Shown one piece after another: positions 33,364 through 42,532 of a stretch of 64,000 nucleotides of DNA. The position numbers and the translations under genes were made by a program. How positions within the stretch are numbered: position 1 is the first letter of the stretch; every line of letters begins with the position of its first letter. Under the pieces are notes generated by a model. It worked only from the letters and a program-made list of their open reading frames with translations, did no database searches and was not told the DNA's origin. Source of the DNA: CAVONV01 sp963697355 (GTDB lineage: Bacteria; Acidobacteriota; Vicinamibacteria; Marinacidobacterales; DATDRI01); NCBI GenBank assembly GCA_963697355.1, contig CAVONV010000030.1, positions 15,866 through 79,865 of the forward strand, read 5' to 3'.

Positions 33364-35118
33364 CACCTGGTCCGGCATCTCTGATGAAAAACGGTCATCC
33401 TCGAGCCTATCCAGCGGTAACAAGGAGATGTTGCCAACCTCCAATTTGCGGAGCTCCTCCCGCGCTTCGGGGCGCTCGGGGTCCTCTTTTATCGCAAGCT
33501 CAAACGCCTCTCGCGCCTTCTGGGAGTCGCCGAGACCGACATAGGAGAGTCCAAGGTAGTAGAGCGAGTCATAACCTGCGCTGCCCAATTTCACAACTCG
33601 CTCCAGCGTTTGCGCCGCATCGCTGTGCTGGTGTAACGCGAGCTGTACTCGCCCCAGAGTCAGAAGCAAAGCAGAATTTCCCGGCTCCGCACTGACAGCC
33701 GACCGGATCGTCCTCTCCGCAAGCTCTAGTCTCAGACTATGGTTTACACAGAAGCGGGCGAGTAGGTTCTTGAGGTTCGGATTGTCAGGATGAGCCTCGA
33801 TGAGCGACTCGAGCTCGGTGATATAGGCCAAATACTGTTTTCGGGCCATTTCCTTCTCACCGAGATCACGGTAGGCATCTCCCAGCGCTAGTCGATACCG
33901 CGGTAGTGGGGTTTCGTCGATCGTCAGGAGATGCTCGAAAGTGTTCCGAGCCGCCGCCATGTCACCACTTTTCACGTACTCATCGCCCAGCATCTCGTGC
34001 AGGTTGACATTCTCGGGGTCGACCGCAGCCACCTCGACGTAGTAGTCCGTTATCGTCGACTGGTCCAGGATCTCTGGAAGCTTCACAATCCCAAGAGGAT
34101 GAATCGCCCAGAGGGAATCACCCTCGATATAGAGCGCTACCTGGTGTCCGCCCCGGTACAAGTCGAGCATACCGACATCGATACTGATGTGCTTGCCACC
34201 AAAGCGAGCTTCGATGACGCCTTCGGTGACGGTATGCCCCACCACCATGCGGGCGGCTCCAAGGTTGGCCAGGATGCGATCCACTCTAGCTCGTTGAGCC
34301 TCCTGCAGCCTCCTTGTCAGCGGAACCTTTGCCAAGCCTCTATATTGAAGGGGGCCCTTCGCGTGGAAGCTGATTCCGTCCTCGATCGGGGCCTCTCCAG
34401 AAAGCTCGGCTCTTACTTTTCGGTTGACCTCCTCGATTCCAAGAGCCGATATCTCTTCACTCCAGTCCCCGTGCGAAAAGACGGTGTTATTGATACGGAC
34501 GGCCACGTTGTGGCTGAGGATCCAGGCACCGTATTGCCCCTCCGGGCGGAAAGCCGCCCGGTGCCCGAAGTAACCGCGGGGGTACTCATCCTCGAATTGC
34601 TTCCTTATATCCTCGTCTGAAGGAGATGTCGCACCTGCTTCCTCGGCTTCCGACCGCTTGGTATCCAGGACCTCATGGAACGCCGCTTCCCAGATCTTTC
34701 GAGTCTCCGGGCTATCGTAGGATTCGAGCTCCTCCTTGGAGGTATAGTCCAGAATTCCAACGATATTCATGGCTTCGTGATCTCCAATGAGAACGTGAAC
34801 GTGCCCCCCCGACCACTTGGCTTCTTTCTCGAGCTGCATGAGAAGATCCAAACACTTTCGTGATTCGCCCCCCCGGTCAACCACATCTCCCATCTGAACG
34901 AGGTGCGTCTTGCCCGCGATCCAGTGAAGCTTCTCATCGACTAGGCCGGCGTTGTCTAGAAGGGCCACAAAGCTCTCGTAAGCACCATGAATATCGCCAA
35001 CAGCCACGACACACTCCACGTCGCTCCACTCGCATTGCAGGGGCTTCCCTAAGGACAGTGAGACGCTCAGGTATAAGGAAGCTACAACGTAGACTAAAAG
35101 GGATGTCTGGCTTTTCAC
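33358..35118 (-). CDS. Exported calcineurin-like phosphatase with C-terminal TPR repeats
   Basis: The start is GTG at 35118, directly after GGAGGTCCA. It begins an export signal (LLVYVVASLYLSVSLSLG). The 586-residue product has a metallophosphatase domain of the PPP/Shewanella-like type: VGDIHGAY, QMGDVVDRGG, LIGDHEAMN (GDHE where GNHE is usual), FSHGDWSEE and VVGHTVTEG. From about residue 370 several TPR units follow (NLHEMLGDEYVKSGDMAAARN, YLGLSYVGLGDSQKAREAF). It would remove phosphate from proteins or small molecules in the periplasm and bind partners through its TPRs. A sigma-54 promoter lies at 35183-35199. The Asn-to-Asp change in GNHE may affect activity. Confidence 0.85.
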   Translation of the reverse strand: MKSQTSLLVYVVASLYLSVSLSLGKPLQCEWSDVECVVAVGDIHGAYESFVALLDNAGLVDEKLHWIAGKTHLVQMGDVVDRGGESRKCLDLLMQLEKEAKWSGGHVHVLIGDHEAMNIVGILDYTSKEELESYDSPETRKIWEAAFHEVLDTKRSEAEEAGATSPSDEDIRKQFEDEYPRGYFGHRAAFRPEGQYGAWILSHNVAVRINNTVFSHGDWSEEISALGIEEVNRKVRAELSGEAPIEDGISFHAKGPLQYRGLAKVPLTRRLQEAQRARVDRILANLGAARMVVGHTVTEGVIEARFGGKHISIDVGMLDLYRGGHQVALYIEGDSLWAIHPLGIVKLPEILDQSTITDYYVEVAAVDPENVNLHEMLGDEYVKSGDMAAARNTFEHLLTIDETPLPRYRLALGDAYRDLGEKEMARKQYLAYITELESLIEAHPDNPNLKNLLARFCVNHSLRLELAERTIRSAVSAEPGNSALLLTLGRVQLALHQHSDAAQTLERVVKLGSAGYDSLYYLGLSYVGLGDSQKAREAFELAIKEDPERPEAREELRKLEVGNISLLPLDRLEDDRFSSEMPDQVL

Positions 35119-35182
35119 TGGACCTCCAATCCCGAAGTACAAAGGACGGATGTCTTCCAGCAACAACTATACCGCTCAAGTA

Positions 35183-35199
35183 AGCAAGAGCTATGCCAT
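35183..35199 (-). promoter_or_regulatory. Sigma-54 promoter, phosphatase-TPR gene
   Basis: The minus strand reads ATGGCATAGCTCTTGCT, with GG and GC 10 bases apart, TGGCAT at -24 and a perfect TTGCT at -12. It lies about 65 bases before the GTG at 35118. A second, weaker candidate with CGGTAT and TTGCT overlaps 35159-35174. Confidence 0.65.
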
Positions 35200-35310
35200 T
35201 CCGCCCGGCATCAAGTAGTGGCATCTCGATTGACAGAGCTCGGTCTCTCCCGGTCTGTTCACGATACGAGTCATTCTGCTAGCTAGCTAGGAGAGAGGAC
35301 GGTCTCGGAG

Positions 35311-35338
35311 TTTTTTTCTGAGCTGGCTCAGAAAAAAA
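35311..35338. repeat. 28-bp palindrome with 5-prime T-run and 3-prime A-run
   Basis: A run of seven T and CTGAGC, then TG, then GCTCAG and a run of A forms a 13-bp stem. The T-run is on the 5-prime side on both strands, the reverse of an intrinsic terminator. The stop codon of the outer-membrane protein gene lies within it. CTAG repeated three times precedes it. Confidence 0.5.
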
Positions 35339-36635
35339 ACCTCGCTCGAAACTCCAAACGGAAGTCGCTCAACTTTTCCCCGTATTCGGTGCCTCGGGGC
35401 CCGACGAGAAATACGGTACGGAATCGCAAGGCCAGATTAGTCAAGGGACTGTATTGAACTTCCGGCGTGAGCAGGAAACTCCCATCCTGCAAGTTGACGA
35501 TCGACGTGATCCCTGGCGTGAAGTAGAGGATACCAAAAGGTTCTTTCTGGGTGGCTCGAAAATACAGGTAGTCGCGCATGGGATTGGTTCCGGCGAACGT
35601 CCCCCGCAGGGATTGAGCTTCCTGAAGAGGCTCGTCTCGACCGGTGGCTATGAAATCCTCGTGAGTTTCATCCACGAACCCGAGAAAGTTCTCGAAGGAC
35701 TCTTCTTCAATGCCCTGTCCGTTGTGATAGTACTCCGCAATAATCGTGAGCTGGTTTGGTGTCAGATACCTCATCCCGGCCAGAGCGCTAAGAACGTCAA
35801 CATCCACGAGAGACACTTCACCTCCTGCGTCGAGCGATCTCCTCGCAACATCGGTGATCCGAGCCAACTCGCCATGGATCTCGAGGTTGGACTTGATGTT
35901 CCTGGCGAAATCAACACCGTAGCGCGTCGTTCGGCTGTCTCCGGTGAAGAACAAGAAATCCAGATCCGTATCCCAAAGTAACAAGTAGAGCTTGCCGGCA
36001 AAATTGACGTGGTCGGGCCTTCCGAAGCTTCTATTGATGTCTTGCCCGACAGGGATGACAACGGGGGTAAACGTCACATTCCGCAGCGCACCATCGAAGG
36101 CCTTGATGAAATCCGCCCTCAAGACGTAGAACCCCTCGAGCGGTTCTTGCGGGTCTTCGGGGTCTTTCGGGCGGTCTACGAAGGAGACCACGTTTTGGAA
36201 GAACCCCGTCCCCCACTTCGTGACTTTCTTGCCGACGTCCAACGCGAATCCCGGAGTGGGTTTCAATGTCAGATAACCTTCGAGAAGGTCCAACCTGCCA
36301 TCCCACCCGCGGTCGTCATAGAAAGCGAAACCTTCGGCCCTCCCGAACGCAGAAAAAATGCCTTTTTCGTAGGTCGCTTCGAGCCGAGCGCCAAGATCGG
36401 TCCGCCCCAATAAGCGACCTTCGTCCCCACCGGGAAACCTCAGCTTGTACAACGCCGAATCCCTATCTAGAACAAAGAGCATGGGCTCGAGCTCGAAAAA
36501 GCCGCCAAAGGTATAGGGCTTTTTCTCGAATTCTGAAAGGTCGAACTCGTACTCTTGCGACTCTCGAGCAAAAAGCGGGGACGAGAAGAGGCTGTTGCCA
36601 AGAATGAGAAATACTAGGAGACGACTCCTCCTCAT
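35328..36635 (-). CDS. Outer-membrane beta-barrel protein
   Basis: This 435-residue protein starts with a signal peptide (LLVFLILGNSLFSSPLFARE) and then shows alternating amphipathic strands rich in aromatics and Asp/Gly turns. It ends in RARFFF, the terminal Phe needed by the barrel assembly machinery. There is no plug or enzymatic motif. It resembles barrels encoded with MacB/LolCDE-like ABC exporters and LolA-like proteins, here its immediate upstream neighbours. The ATG overlaps the LolA-like gene's stop by 4 bases. The complex may export or insert lipids or lipoproteins. The cargo is unknown. Confidence 0.8.
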   Translation of the reverse strand: MRRSRLLVFLILGNSLFSSPLFARESQEYEFDLSEFEKKPYTFGGFFELEPMLFVLDRDSALYKLRFPGGDEGRLLGRTDLGARLEATYEKGIFSAFGRAEGFAFYDDRGWDGRLDLLEGYLTLKPTPGFALDVGKKVTKWGTGFFQNVVSFVDRPKDPEDPQEPLEGFYVLRADFIKAFDGALRNVTFTPVVIPVGQDINRSFGRPDHVNFAGKLYLLLWDTDLDFLFFTGDSRTTRYGVDFARNIKSNLEIHGELARITDVARRSLDAGGEVSLVDVDVLSALAGMRYLTPNQLTIIAEYYHNGQGIEEESFENFLGFVDETHEDFIATGRDEPLQEAQSLRGTFAGTNPMRDYLYFRATQKEPFGILYFTPGITSIVNLQDGSFLLTPEVQYSPLTNLALRFRTVFLVGPRGTEYGEKLSDFRLEFRARFFF

Positions 36636-37368
36636 CGGAGGGATTCCACTCGCGGGAGAAAGTTGAGCGTGAAGGCCTCGTCGGGAACGTCCCTCTTCTT
36701 GATCTCGGCGAAGATCATGACCGACTTGTAGCCCTTCTGGAGAGGACTGTCCGTCTCGACGACCGATGGACGCCGGATGTTGCCGTCAAAGGACTTCATC
36801 TCCTTGAAGTGAAGCGTCTTGATGAGGAGTCCGGACGAGGCGAAGCACTCGATCTCGGTCGGGACCAGAGCTTTCTTGTCGACCGTCATCTTGAGGCGAT
36901 CGTAAGCGACGGTTTTCGGTCTTTGCCTTGAGCGTCAAAAGATAGTCTCGCCCAAGTCCTCCATCTGCCTCGACGTCGTACTCCAGATGGTAGTCGAGAC
37001 GCATAGATGTCGGCGTTGTTGAACACGCCGCCCACCACCGATTGGAGACTCGTGATTCTTATGGGTTTTCCCACGTTCGGTATGTAGAGCCACATGTTGT
37101 CGCCCAGCCTCAGCGTGGCACGGCCCTCCTCGCTGGCGGGAGACAGGAAAAGCGAGACGACCTTGTCGTTGCCCTTCTTCACGGTGAACAGAATGAACTC
37201 CCGCTGGCTCCCGTCCGGCTCGATGTTGATGAGCTTTCGGTAGGACTCGAAAGACTCCGGCATCAAGTTTCGGTCCACTTTCTCCAGAATCTCGTCCCCG
37301 TTTTGTGCCAGGCCAGGCCGGTGCCCACGAGCGCCGCCACAGAGCTGAACGAAAATCCTCGCTGTCAT
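36632..37368 (-). pseudogene. Outer-membrane lipoprotein-sorting (LolA-like) protein, several frame breaks
   Basis: The start at 37368 follows GGAGGAAGATC. Reading across breaks gives a roughly 245-residue secreted protein. It has a signal with SSVAALVGTGLAW in a shifted frame, AQNGDEILEKVDRNLMPESF, and the domain core LFLSPASEEGRATLRLGDNM and WLYIPNVGKPIRITSLQSVVG. A frame change follows to RLDYHLEYDVEADGGLG, then another to LKMTVDKKALVPTEIECFAS and LNFLPRVESLR. This is the outer membrane lipoprotein-sorting family linked to FtsX/MacB-type exporters. At least four single-base breaks occur in 740 bases, more like consensus errors than decay because each piece is well conserved. Confidence 0.72.
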
Positions 37369-37378
37369 GATCTTCCTC

Positions 37379-38634
37379 CTAGACATGCCGAAGAGCATCG
37401 ATAGGCTCCATCCTGGATGCCTTCCATGCGGGCTGGAGGCTGGCGACGACGGCCACCGCAATCACGAGCAGCGAAACCGTGACCAAGCTCCGAGAATCCA
37501 AGGTGGGCGCCAGCAAAAGGTCTCTCCTGGCGTCCAAAGGCGAATGCGAATTTTCCAGAGATTGAGAATGAATACGATAACCGCATCCCAAGACGGTGCC
37601 CGACAATGCTCCCAATGACGCCTAGAAGGAATCCCTCCGTCACGTAGAGGAGACAGGATCTTGGACGGTAGGGTCCCGATGGCGGCGATGGTTCCGATCT
37701 CGCGAATTCTCTCGTAAATAGCCATGATCATGACGTTCATGATGCTGATCAAGACGACGGAAACCAGCATGAGCTTCACGAAGAAGGTCATGACGTCGAT
37801 CATATTGGCGATGTTGGAGAAGGGAGAGAGCCTCTCCCAGGTGTGGACCTCGAAAACCGGCCGACCTTGCTTGTTGAGCTGTCCGAGAGAGCCGACTGCA
37901 AGCGGCCGTGAACTGCATCCAGTCGTTGAAATCCTTGACTCGAATGGCAAACTCACTCACTTCATTCTCGTCGATCCGCAGAAGCTCTCTGGCGTCCTCG
38001 ATATGCATGTAGCCGTCTCGGCCCCCGGGACCGGTGGCGCTCTCCAGAATGCCACCGACGACAAAGTTCCCGCCGTTGACCGAACCGTCACGGTTCGTAG
38101 CAATCACCACAACCGTGTCGCCGACCTCGAGACCTTCATCCCCCGGGCCAGGAGCAGCGGGAATCAACAGCTTGCCCCTGTCGAGAGAGCTCGGCTCCGG
38201 CTCTCCCTCGATCACCCGCGAGAGCAGCAGACGGGCAGGTCTCGAACTCTCTTAGTCGGATCGACGCCGTTGATCCGGATGTTGGTCGTCTGCTCGTAGT
38301 TGCTGAAACCGGCGCCGAACTTGATGCGCTCCGAATAGGACTCGACGCCTTCGCTCTCGAGCAAGAGCTTCTCCACCCGCTCGACCTGCTTGGGTTGAAG
38401 GTTGAGATGGAGCGGGAGGATTGTCGATGGACGCCAGGTATCCTCTCCGGTGAATCTGGATGTGTCCGAGAAAGGAGTCGGTGATTTGGCGATCATCATG
38501 TTCTTGAAGGACCCGGTCACGGCGACAAAAACCAGGACAAAGACCATGCCGGAGACGATCAGGGCCATGGTCAGAAGCGTTCTTCTTTTGTAGCGGAAGA
38601 GGTTTCTCATGGCGATCTTGAAGATATTATTCAT
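37379..38634 (-). pseudogene. MacB/FtsX-type ABC transporter permease, several frame breaks
   Basis: The ATG at 38634 begins NNIFKIAMRNLFRYKRRTLL, the usual start of these permeases, followed by the first membrane helix (ALIVSGMVFVLVFVAVTGSF). The large periplasmic domain continues in a new frame (VEVGDTVVVIA-type region and VNGGNFVVGGILESATGPGG, YMHIEDARELLRI). Helix 2 is in another frame (FFVKLMLVSVVLISIMNVMIM, then YERIREIGTIAAIG). The end, LVTVSLLVIAVAVVASLQP then WKASRMEPIDALRHV, is in yet another. About five breaks are needed to join them into a protein near 415 residues. With the ATPase, LolA-like protein and barrel it forms an exporter operon. Confidence 0.75.
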
Positions 38635-39335
38635 GGGACTCTTCCTTCCACCGTTCCGTCGACCGGTCAACATACCGTCTTCCAAGGTGTGGATGATTTC
38701 GACTTCTCGATGATCCGCGTGTCGTGAGTCGAAAAGATGAACGTCGTATCGAGCTCGTCTTTCATTTTTCTCATCAAGCTCGATGATGGCGTAGGCCGTT
38801 TCATGATCGAGGTTGGCCGTCGGCTCGTCGGCCAGCACCAACTTCGGATGCGTGACGAGGGCCCTGGCAATGGCCACCCGCTGTTTCTGGCCTCCGGAGA
38901 GCTGATCGGGACGTTTGTCTCTAAGCTCCACCATTCCCACCGCCTCGAGAAGCTCCGTCACAGTGCGGCGCCGCTCGGATGCGGGAACGTTTCTGTACCA
39001 TGACCAAAGGGTACTCGACGTTCTCGAAGACCGTCAGCACGGGGATCAGGTTGAAATCTTGGAATATGAAACCAATGTTGGCGCCTCGAAACCGCGCCCC
39101 TTCGTTCCGATCCAGACGGGAGACGTCGCGGCCGTCGACGAGGAGTCGACCGCTCGGTGGGCTTGTCGAGGCAACCTATTAGATTGAGCAGCGTAGTTTT
39201 CCCGCTTCCCGAAGGTCCGACAAACGTAACAAACGAGCCCTTCGCGATGTTGAAATCGACACCGCGAATAGCCTGCACCTCGACCTCACCCATTTCATAG
39301 CTCTTGGTGAGTGTTTCTGCGATCACTAGGCTCAT
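38635..39335 (-). pseudogene. ABC transporter ATP-binding protein (LolD/MacB type), several frame breaks
   Basis: The ATG at 39335 (aaagga upstream) begins SLVIAETLTKSYEMGEVEVQ and continues to Walker A GPSGSGKTTLLNLIG. After a break the signature LSGGQKQRVAIARAL, Walker B VLADEPTANLD and, in another frame, FIFSTHDTRIIEK are seen. A last stretch EIIHTLEDGML follows. The family is the LolD/MacB/FtsE group that powers periplasm-spanning exporters. The Q-loop region lies in scrambled frames around 39050-39150. No clean stop is present, and one frame runs into the permease, so the 3-prime boundary is approximate. A near-perfect sigma-54 promoter lies about 66 bases upstream of the start. Confidence 0.77.
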
Positions 39336-39400
39336 CGATGATCCTTTCGTGCTATCCATGTCAATGGCGTACTCCTTGGCACTACTCTCCGCGAACTACC

Positions 39401-39417
39401 AGCAAAGTATGTGCCAC
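39401..39417 (-). promoter_or_regulatory. Sigma-54 promoter, ABC exporter operon
   Basis: The minus strand reads GTGGCACATACTTTGCT, a near-perfect -24/-12 match with the correct 10-base spacing. It faces the ABC ATPase gene starting at 39335 and is almost the same as the site before the CGGC gene. Confidence 0.8.
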
Positions 39418-39628
39418 CCAAGGAAGAGGCTCAAGCATCATGTGGGCCGAGCCTGCAAAGCAAAGCCTACTGACTCACTCCTAGCAAATCTTGCTGCAGA
39501 GTGGAATGTGTCGTCCTGTTCCATCGATGAGACACGATCGGCAATCAGCTCTCCAAAAGTGAGCCCACGCCGCTCGAATCCCCTCTTGAAAATGGTCTAT
39601 TTCGTGGACTTCATTCCGCCAGCCCATT

Positions 39629-39645
39629 TTGGCACGCCACATGCT
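39629..39645 (+). promoter_or_regulatory. Sigma-54 promoter, RsbRD gene 2
   Basis: TTGGCACGCCACATGCT matches the consensus, with GG and GC 10 bases apart. The predicted start of transcription is about 26 bases before the ATG at 39682. Confidence 0.82.
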
Positions 39646-39681
39646 CTTTGAGTATCGGGATATCTGGGAATGGAGGTCACA

Positions 39682-40140
39682 ATGAACTTGACAGAGTTGG
39701 TACGGGAGAACGCCGACGACCTCGTGAGGGGAGCTGTTGCGGAGCTACACCAAGCCCGGCTACGGCACTACGAAGAGGAAGGTATTGATGCTGCCCATGA
39801 GCGACTTACCACCCTACTCGATCAGACGCTTCGTTGTCTGGAAGCACATCGCGCCGATCCGATCATCGACTGGGCTACCCGCATAGGCCACGATCGTTTC
39901 GCCGCCGGGTACGATCTCTTCGAGGTGCAGACCGCTATCAATGTCTTGGAGGAGGCACTGTGGAAACGAATCCTATCTTCGGTAGGACCTGAAGATCTCG
40001 CCCATGCCCTCGGACTGATCAACGCCATTCTCAGCATGGCAAAGGATACACTAGCACGTACATACGTCTCCCTCACAACCAACAGGGAAGCACCGCCCGT
40101 GAACATCAAGGAGCTATGGCACGATTCCGATCTTCCATAG
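39682..40140 (+). CDS. Stand-alone RsbRD N-terminal-domain protein, copy 2
   Basis: The ATG at 39682 follows ggaggtcaca. The 152-residue helical protein is a clear paralogue of the one at 27533. Landmarks are ARLRHYEEEG, ATRIGHDRFAAGYDLFEVQ, LEEALWKRIL and AKDTLARTYVSLT. It lacks a STAS domain, unlike RsbR proteins of stressosomes. A strong sigma-54 promoter precedes it. Its 3-prime end overlaps the tandem kinase-like gene by 35 bases tail to tail, which may couple their expression through antisense RNA. It may bind a partner or small ligand in the stress response inferred for this region. Confidence 0.82.
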   Translation: MNLTELVRENADDLVRGAVAELHQARLRHYEEEGIDAAHERLTTLLDQTLRCLEAHRADPIIDWATRIGHDRFAAGYDLFEVQTAINVLEEALWKRILSSVGPEDLAHALGLINAILSMAKDTLARTYVSLTTNREAPPVNIKELWHDSDLP

Positions 40141-41923
40141 TGCGGCTCGCTATCGCGTCATACTTCTGCCAAGTGGGAAGGCGTAAATATTGGAAGTTGC
40201 ACAGGCAGGCTTTCAGCCCACCACTTTCATCGCGCGCCAGTGTTTGATCTGCGTCGAGGCAAAGAAGAATGTGCGCAGGCACCAACCGAAATACTTCGAC
40301 CCCCTCCTTCTCGAGCTTTTCTCTGAAATCTGCAACCAGCCCGGCGGATTCCTGAGGGTCCAGCAATCCACGCTCGGCTGCCTGGTCGACGTTTAGCGCT
40401 CGTGCCACAGGCGCTTCCTCTTCCTCCCGAGCCGGATCCGAACCATCCCAGTAGTCCCAGATCGTGATGTAATTGCGCCTAGCTTCCAGAATCGGCCCTC
40501 CATCCAACGCTCGAAAACCTGCATGAGTATGATAACGGCTGGGATCGAAAAGCGACTCGTCGAGCTGCGACCGATGCCCCGTTCGGTAAACCGCGCGCGG
40601 CAAGATGGTCGGAATTCCTCGACGACGTAGCCACCAGGCTGCTGCAACCTTCTCAAACGGGCTGTTGAAGCCGTAGGCCAGCATCCGAAATCCGTCGGCC
40701 CCGAAGGCGGCCATCTCGGGTCGCTCTCCCACGCGAGAGACCTTCCACACGAAGCGAATGTTGTCCTTGCTCGTCGTGAAATAGGTCTCATGGGTATCCA
40801 TGAATCGGATCTGCGGAGTTGTACGCCAGCGTTCCGGCAAAAAGTAATCGTAGAGCTCGGGCTCCCGGCCTACGACCCACAACATCCCGCCAGTACTCTC
40901 TACCCGGCCGTGGATGTAGTCGACGCCCAAGATGTCCACCGCGCGAAGGTTCGCCGGAAGCGGAGCGGAGCTCCGCGAATCCTTGTTTTCGCCTTCGAGC
41001 AACTCACGTTTCCGTCGTTGATAGGCCTCTAAACGTCCTACCTTGAGCTCCTGCCAGTACTCCGCGGTTCGCTCCAGCAGCTCGAAATCAACCAGTCCAT
41101 AGGCGATCTGCCCGTTACTTGCCATTAGGCGCCCGGGCTCGACAACTTGTACGATGACGTGGGCCGGTTTCATGTCCAGCACGCTGAAGCCCTTGTCGCG
41201 GATCTCGTTCATGGCTCGATCGTTCAGCGCTCGGGCCTCGTCTTCAGAAAGGAATCCCATCGTCTTCGCTTGCCACGCATCGATACCAGATAGCCAGCCA
41301 TAGACCATGATGTACTCCCGCATGATATCGATGCTGATACCGGGGTGCTGAGCAACCTTTCGGGCCACCCGCCACTGGAAACGTCCACTTCCCGAGAGCT
41401 GTGTTCGCTCGGGCGGAACGTAAATGGCGAGCGGCACCTGGGTTTGGATCTTGAAATCCGGCGATCCTCGCCGGCTTTGGCGAAGTTCCTCAACGAGGGC
41501 AAACTCCTCGAACGGCCCGTTGAACTCGCAACACAAGACATTCTCGATGAGATCCGTATCGATGGGCACTTTCTCTCCAACACGGCTGAATTTAACGACC
41601 AGTGCAAGGTTCTCGCCACCTATAGGCTTCGTGGGTACGGCATAGACGCTTCCCGTTCCTTCGAGTCTTTCACGTTGCGACCGAAACCACTGAGGTTCGT
41701 ACCAGTTTTCGGGCTGCAAGTGCTCAGCATACGGCAATCCCGCTGCAGTCAGATACAGGTCACCGCCCTCCTCCGTAGTGGTGTGTATGTAATCGACGCC
41801 GAGCACGTGGATGAACGATGACTCAGCGGGGAGCTCCGCAATGGGCACGCTCTCGCCCGAGGCTCGTTCTTCCGCAATTTTGCGGGCTCGAAGGGTGTGT
41901 GCAATGTCTGATTCCACCAGCAT
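40106..41923 (-). CDS. Protein with two tandem kinase-like domains, unknown family
   Basis: This 605-residue protein is two copies of one domain. Copy 1 (residues about 40-330) has LGVDYIHTTTEEGGDLY, LALVVKFSRVGE with a possible ATP-binding Lys, FSVLDMKPAHVIV and GLVDFELLER. The last two resemble a kinase catalytic loop (D-x-K-P-x-N) and DFG. Copy 2 (about 330-605) has LGVDYIHGRVESTGG, FVWKVSRVGERP, FRLVPAHILLC and CLCNFQYL, so it keeps the frame but lacks the Asp and Lys of the loop and the DFG-like Asp. I infer one potentially active and one pseudo domain. The ATG follows GGGAGAGATCAAC. A sigma-54-like promoter lies at 41993-42009. I do not recognise a named family. Confidence 0.7.
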   Translation of the reverse strand: MLVESDIAHTLRARKIAEERASGESVPIAELPAESSFIHVLGVDYIHTTTEEGGDLYLTAAGLPYAEHLQPENWYEPQWFRSQRERLEGTGSVYAVPTKPIGGENLALVVKFSRVGEKVPIDTDLIENVLCCEFNGPFEEFALVEELRQSRRGSPDFKIQTQVPLAIYVPPERTQLSGSGRFQWRVARKVAQHPGISIDIMREYIMVYGWLSGIDAWQAKTMGFLSEDEARALNDRAMNEIRDKGFSVLDMKPAHVIVQVVEPGRLMASNGQIAYGLVDFELLERTAEYWQELKVGRLEAYQRRKRELLEGENKDSRSSAPLPANLRAVDILGVDYIHGRVESTGGMLWVVGREPELYDYFLPERWRTTPQIRFMDTHETYFTTSKDNIRFVWKVSRVGERPEMAAFGADGFRMLAYGFNSPFEKVAAAWWLRRRGIPTILPRAVYRTGHRSQLDESLFDPSRYHTHAGFRALDGGPILEARRNYITIWDYWDGSDPAREEEEAPVARALNVDQAAERGLLDPQESAGLVADFREKLEKEGVEVFRLVPAHILLCLDADQTLARDESGGLKACLCNFQYLRLPTWQKYDAIASRTMEDRNRAIAP

Positions 41924-41992
41924 GTTGATCTCTCCCGTTGGCTCGCGCTCGATATGAGTCTCGATCTGCAGGCTCTATCCAGACCAGACGAC

Positions 41993-42009
41993 AGCAAAAT
42001 GCAAGCCAG
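41993..42009 (-). promoter_or_regulatory. Sigma-54-like promoter, tandem kinase-like gene
   Basis: The minus strand reads CTGGCTTGCATTTTGCT, with GG and GC 10 bases apart and a good TTGCT -12 element; -24 is TGGCTT. It is about 70 bases before the ATG at 41923. Confidence 0.55.
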
Positions 42010-42419
42010 TTTGTACTGCTCCCAGGCTGCACGACTGCAAGGAAAACCATCCTCCTTTGAACCATTCCTGTAACCTGCCGTTCGATGGGTGTGACAGGAC
42101 GATAAGACCTGTTGCGCCCGACCCGCCACGCCGAATGGCCGCCGGGATAGCATACCCAAGCCAAGGCTCCTCGAGAATGCCTCGACAGTCAGACTCAGCT
42201 TCCTTAGAACCGGTCTCACGGAGACAAGGGAGGCTCGAGGCTGCGAGACAAAAAGCTGTACTGACCCGCACAACTCTCCTTCTCCCAAGGGTGTCCGTGT
42301 ATCTCCGCTGAGACATCGGAAGTCGACTTCCGGGCAAATCATCTCGTCTGTTTCGCCATAACCTCCTCCCCTATCTAGGCTTATCGACTCCGAACCCGTT
42401 GACTGCCACCCTCGCTTTT

Positions 42420-42436
42420 TTGGCACGTCCCATGCT
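42420..42436 (+). promoter_or_regulatory. Sigma-54 promoter, malic enzyme operon
   Basis: TTGGCACGTCCCATGCT matches the consensus with correct spacing and is nearly identical to the site before RsbRD copy 2. It lies about 100 bases before the ATG at 42533. Confidence 0.82.
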
Positions 42437-42532
42437 TTTCAACTAGGCCGATAGAAAGCGTGAGTTCATCTCACGCCTTTGAGAATGGAGCAAGAGCGAC
42501 GACGGAAGTCGACCAACCACGGAGGGACACTG

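Larger units (their letters stand above)
39336..39681. other. Intergenic regulatory region with divergent sigma-54 promoters
   Basis: About 345 bases without a convincing gene. It holds divergent sigma-54 promoters at 39401-39417 (minus) and 39629-39645 (plus). GTGTC and GACAC arms around an AT-neutral centre near 39510-39537 could be part of an activator site. Confidence 0.5.
41924..42532. other. Intergenic regulatory region with divergent sigma-54 promoters
   Basis: About 600 bases with no convincing gene on either strand. It carries the divergent promoters at 41993-42009 and 42420-42436. The roughly 400 bases between them are ample for activator and integration-host-factor sites, which I cannot define by eye. 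Confidence 0.5.

Noticed and set aside
35311..35338. Intrinsic terminator for the barrel gene
   Set aside because: The U-tract is on the wrong side of the stem for either strand, so it is reported only as a palindrome.
42420..42436. A promoter of sigma-70 type before malic enzyme
   Set aside because: No acceptable -35/-10 pair is seen; the sequence instead fits the sigma-54 -24/-12 pattern very well.
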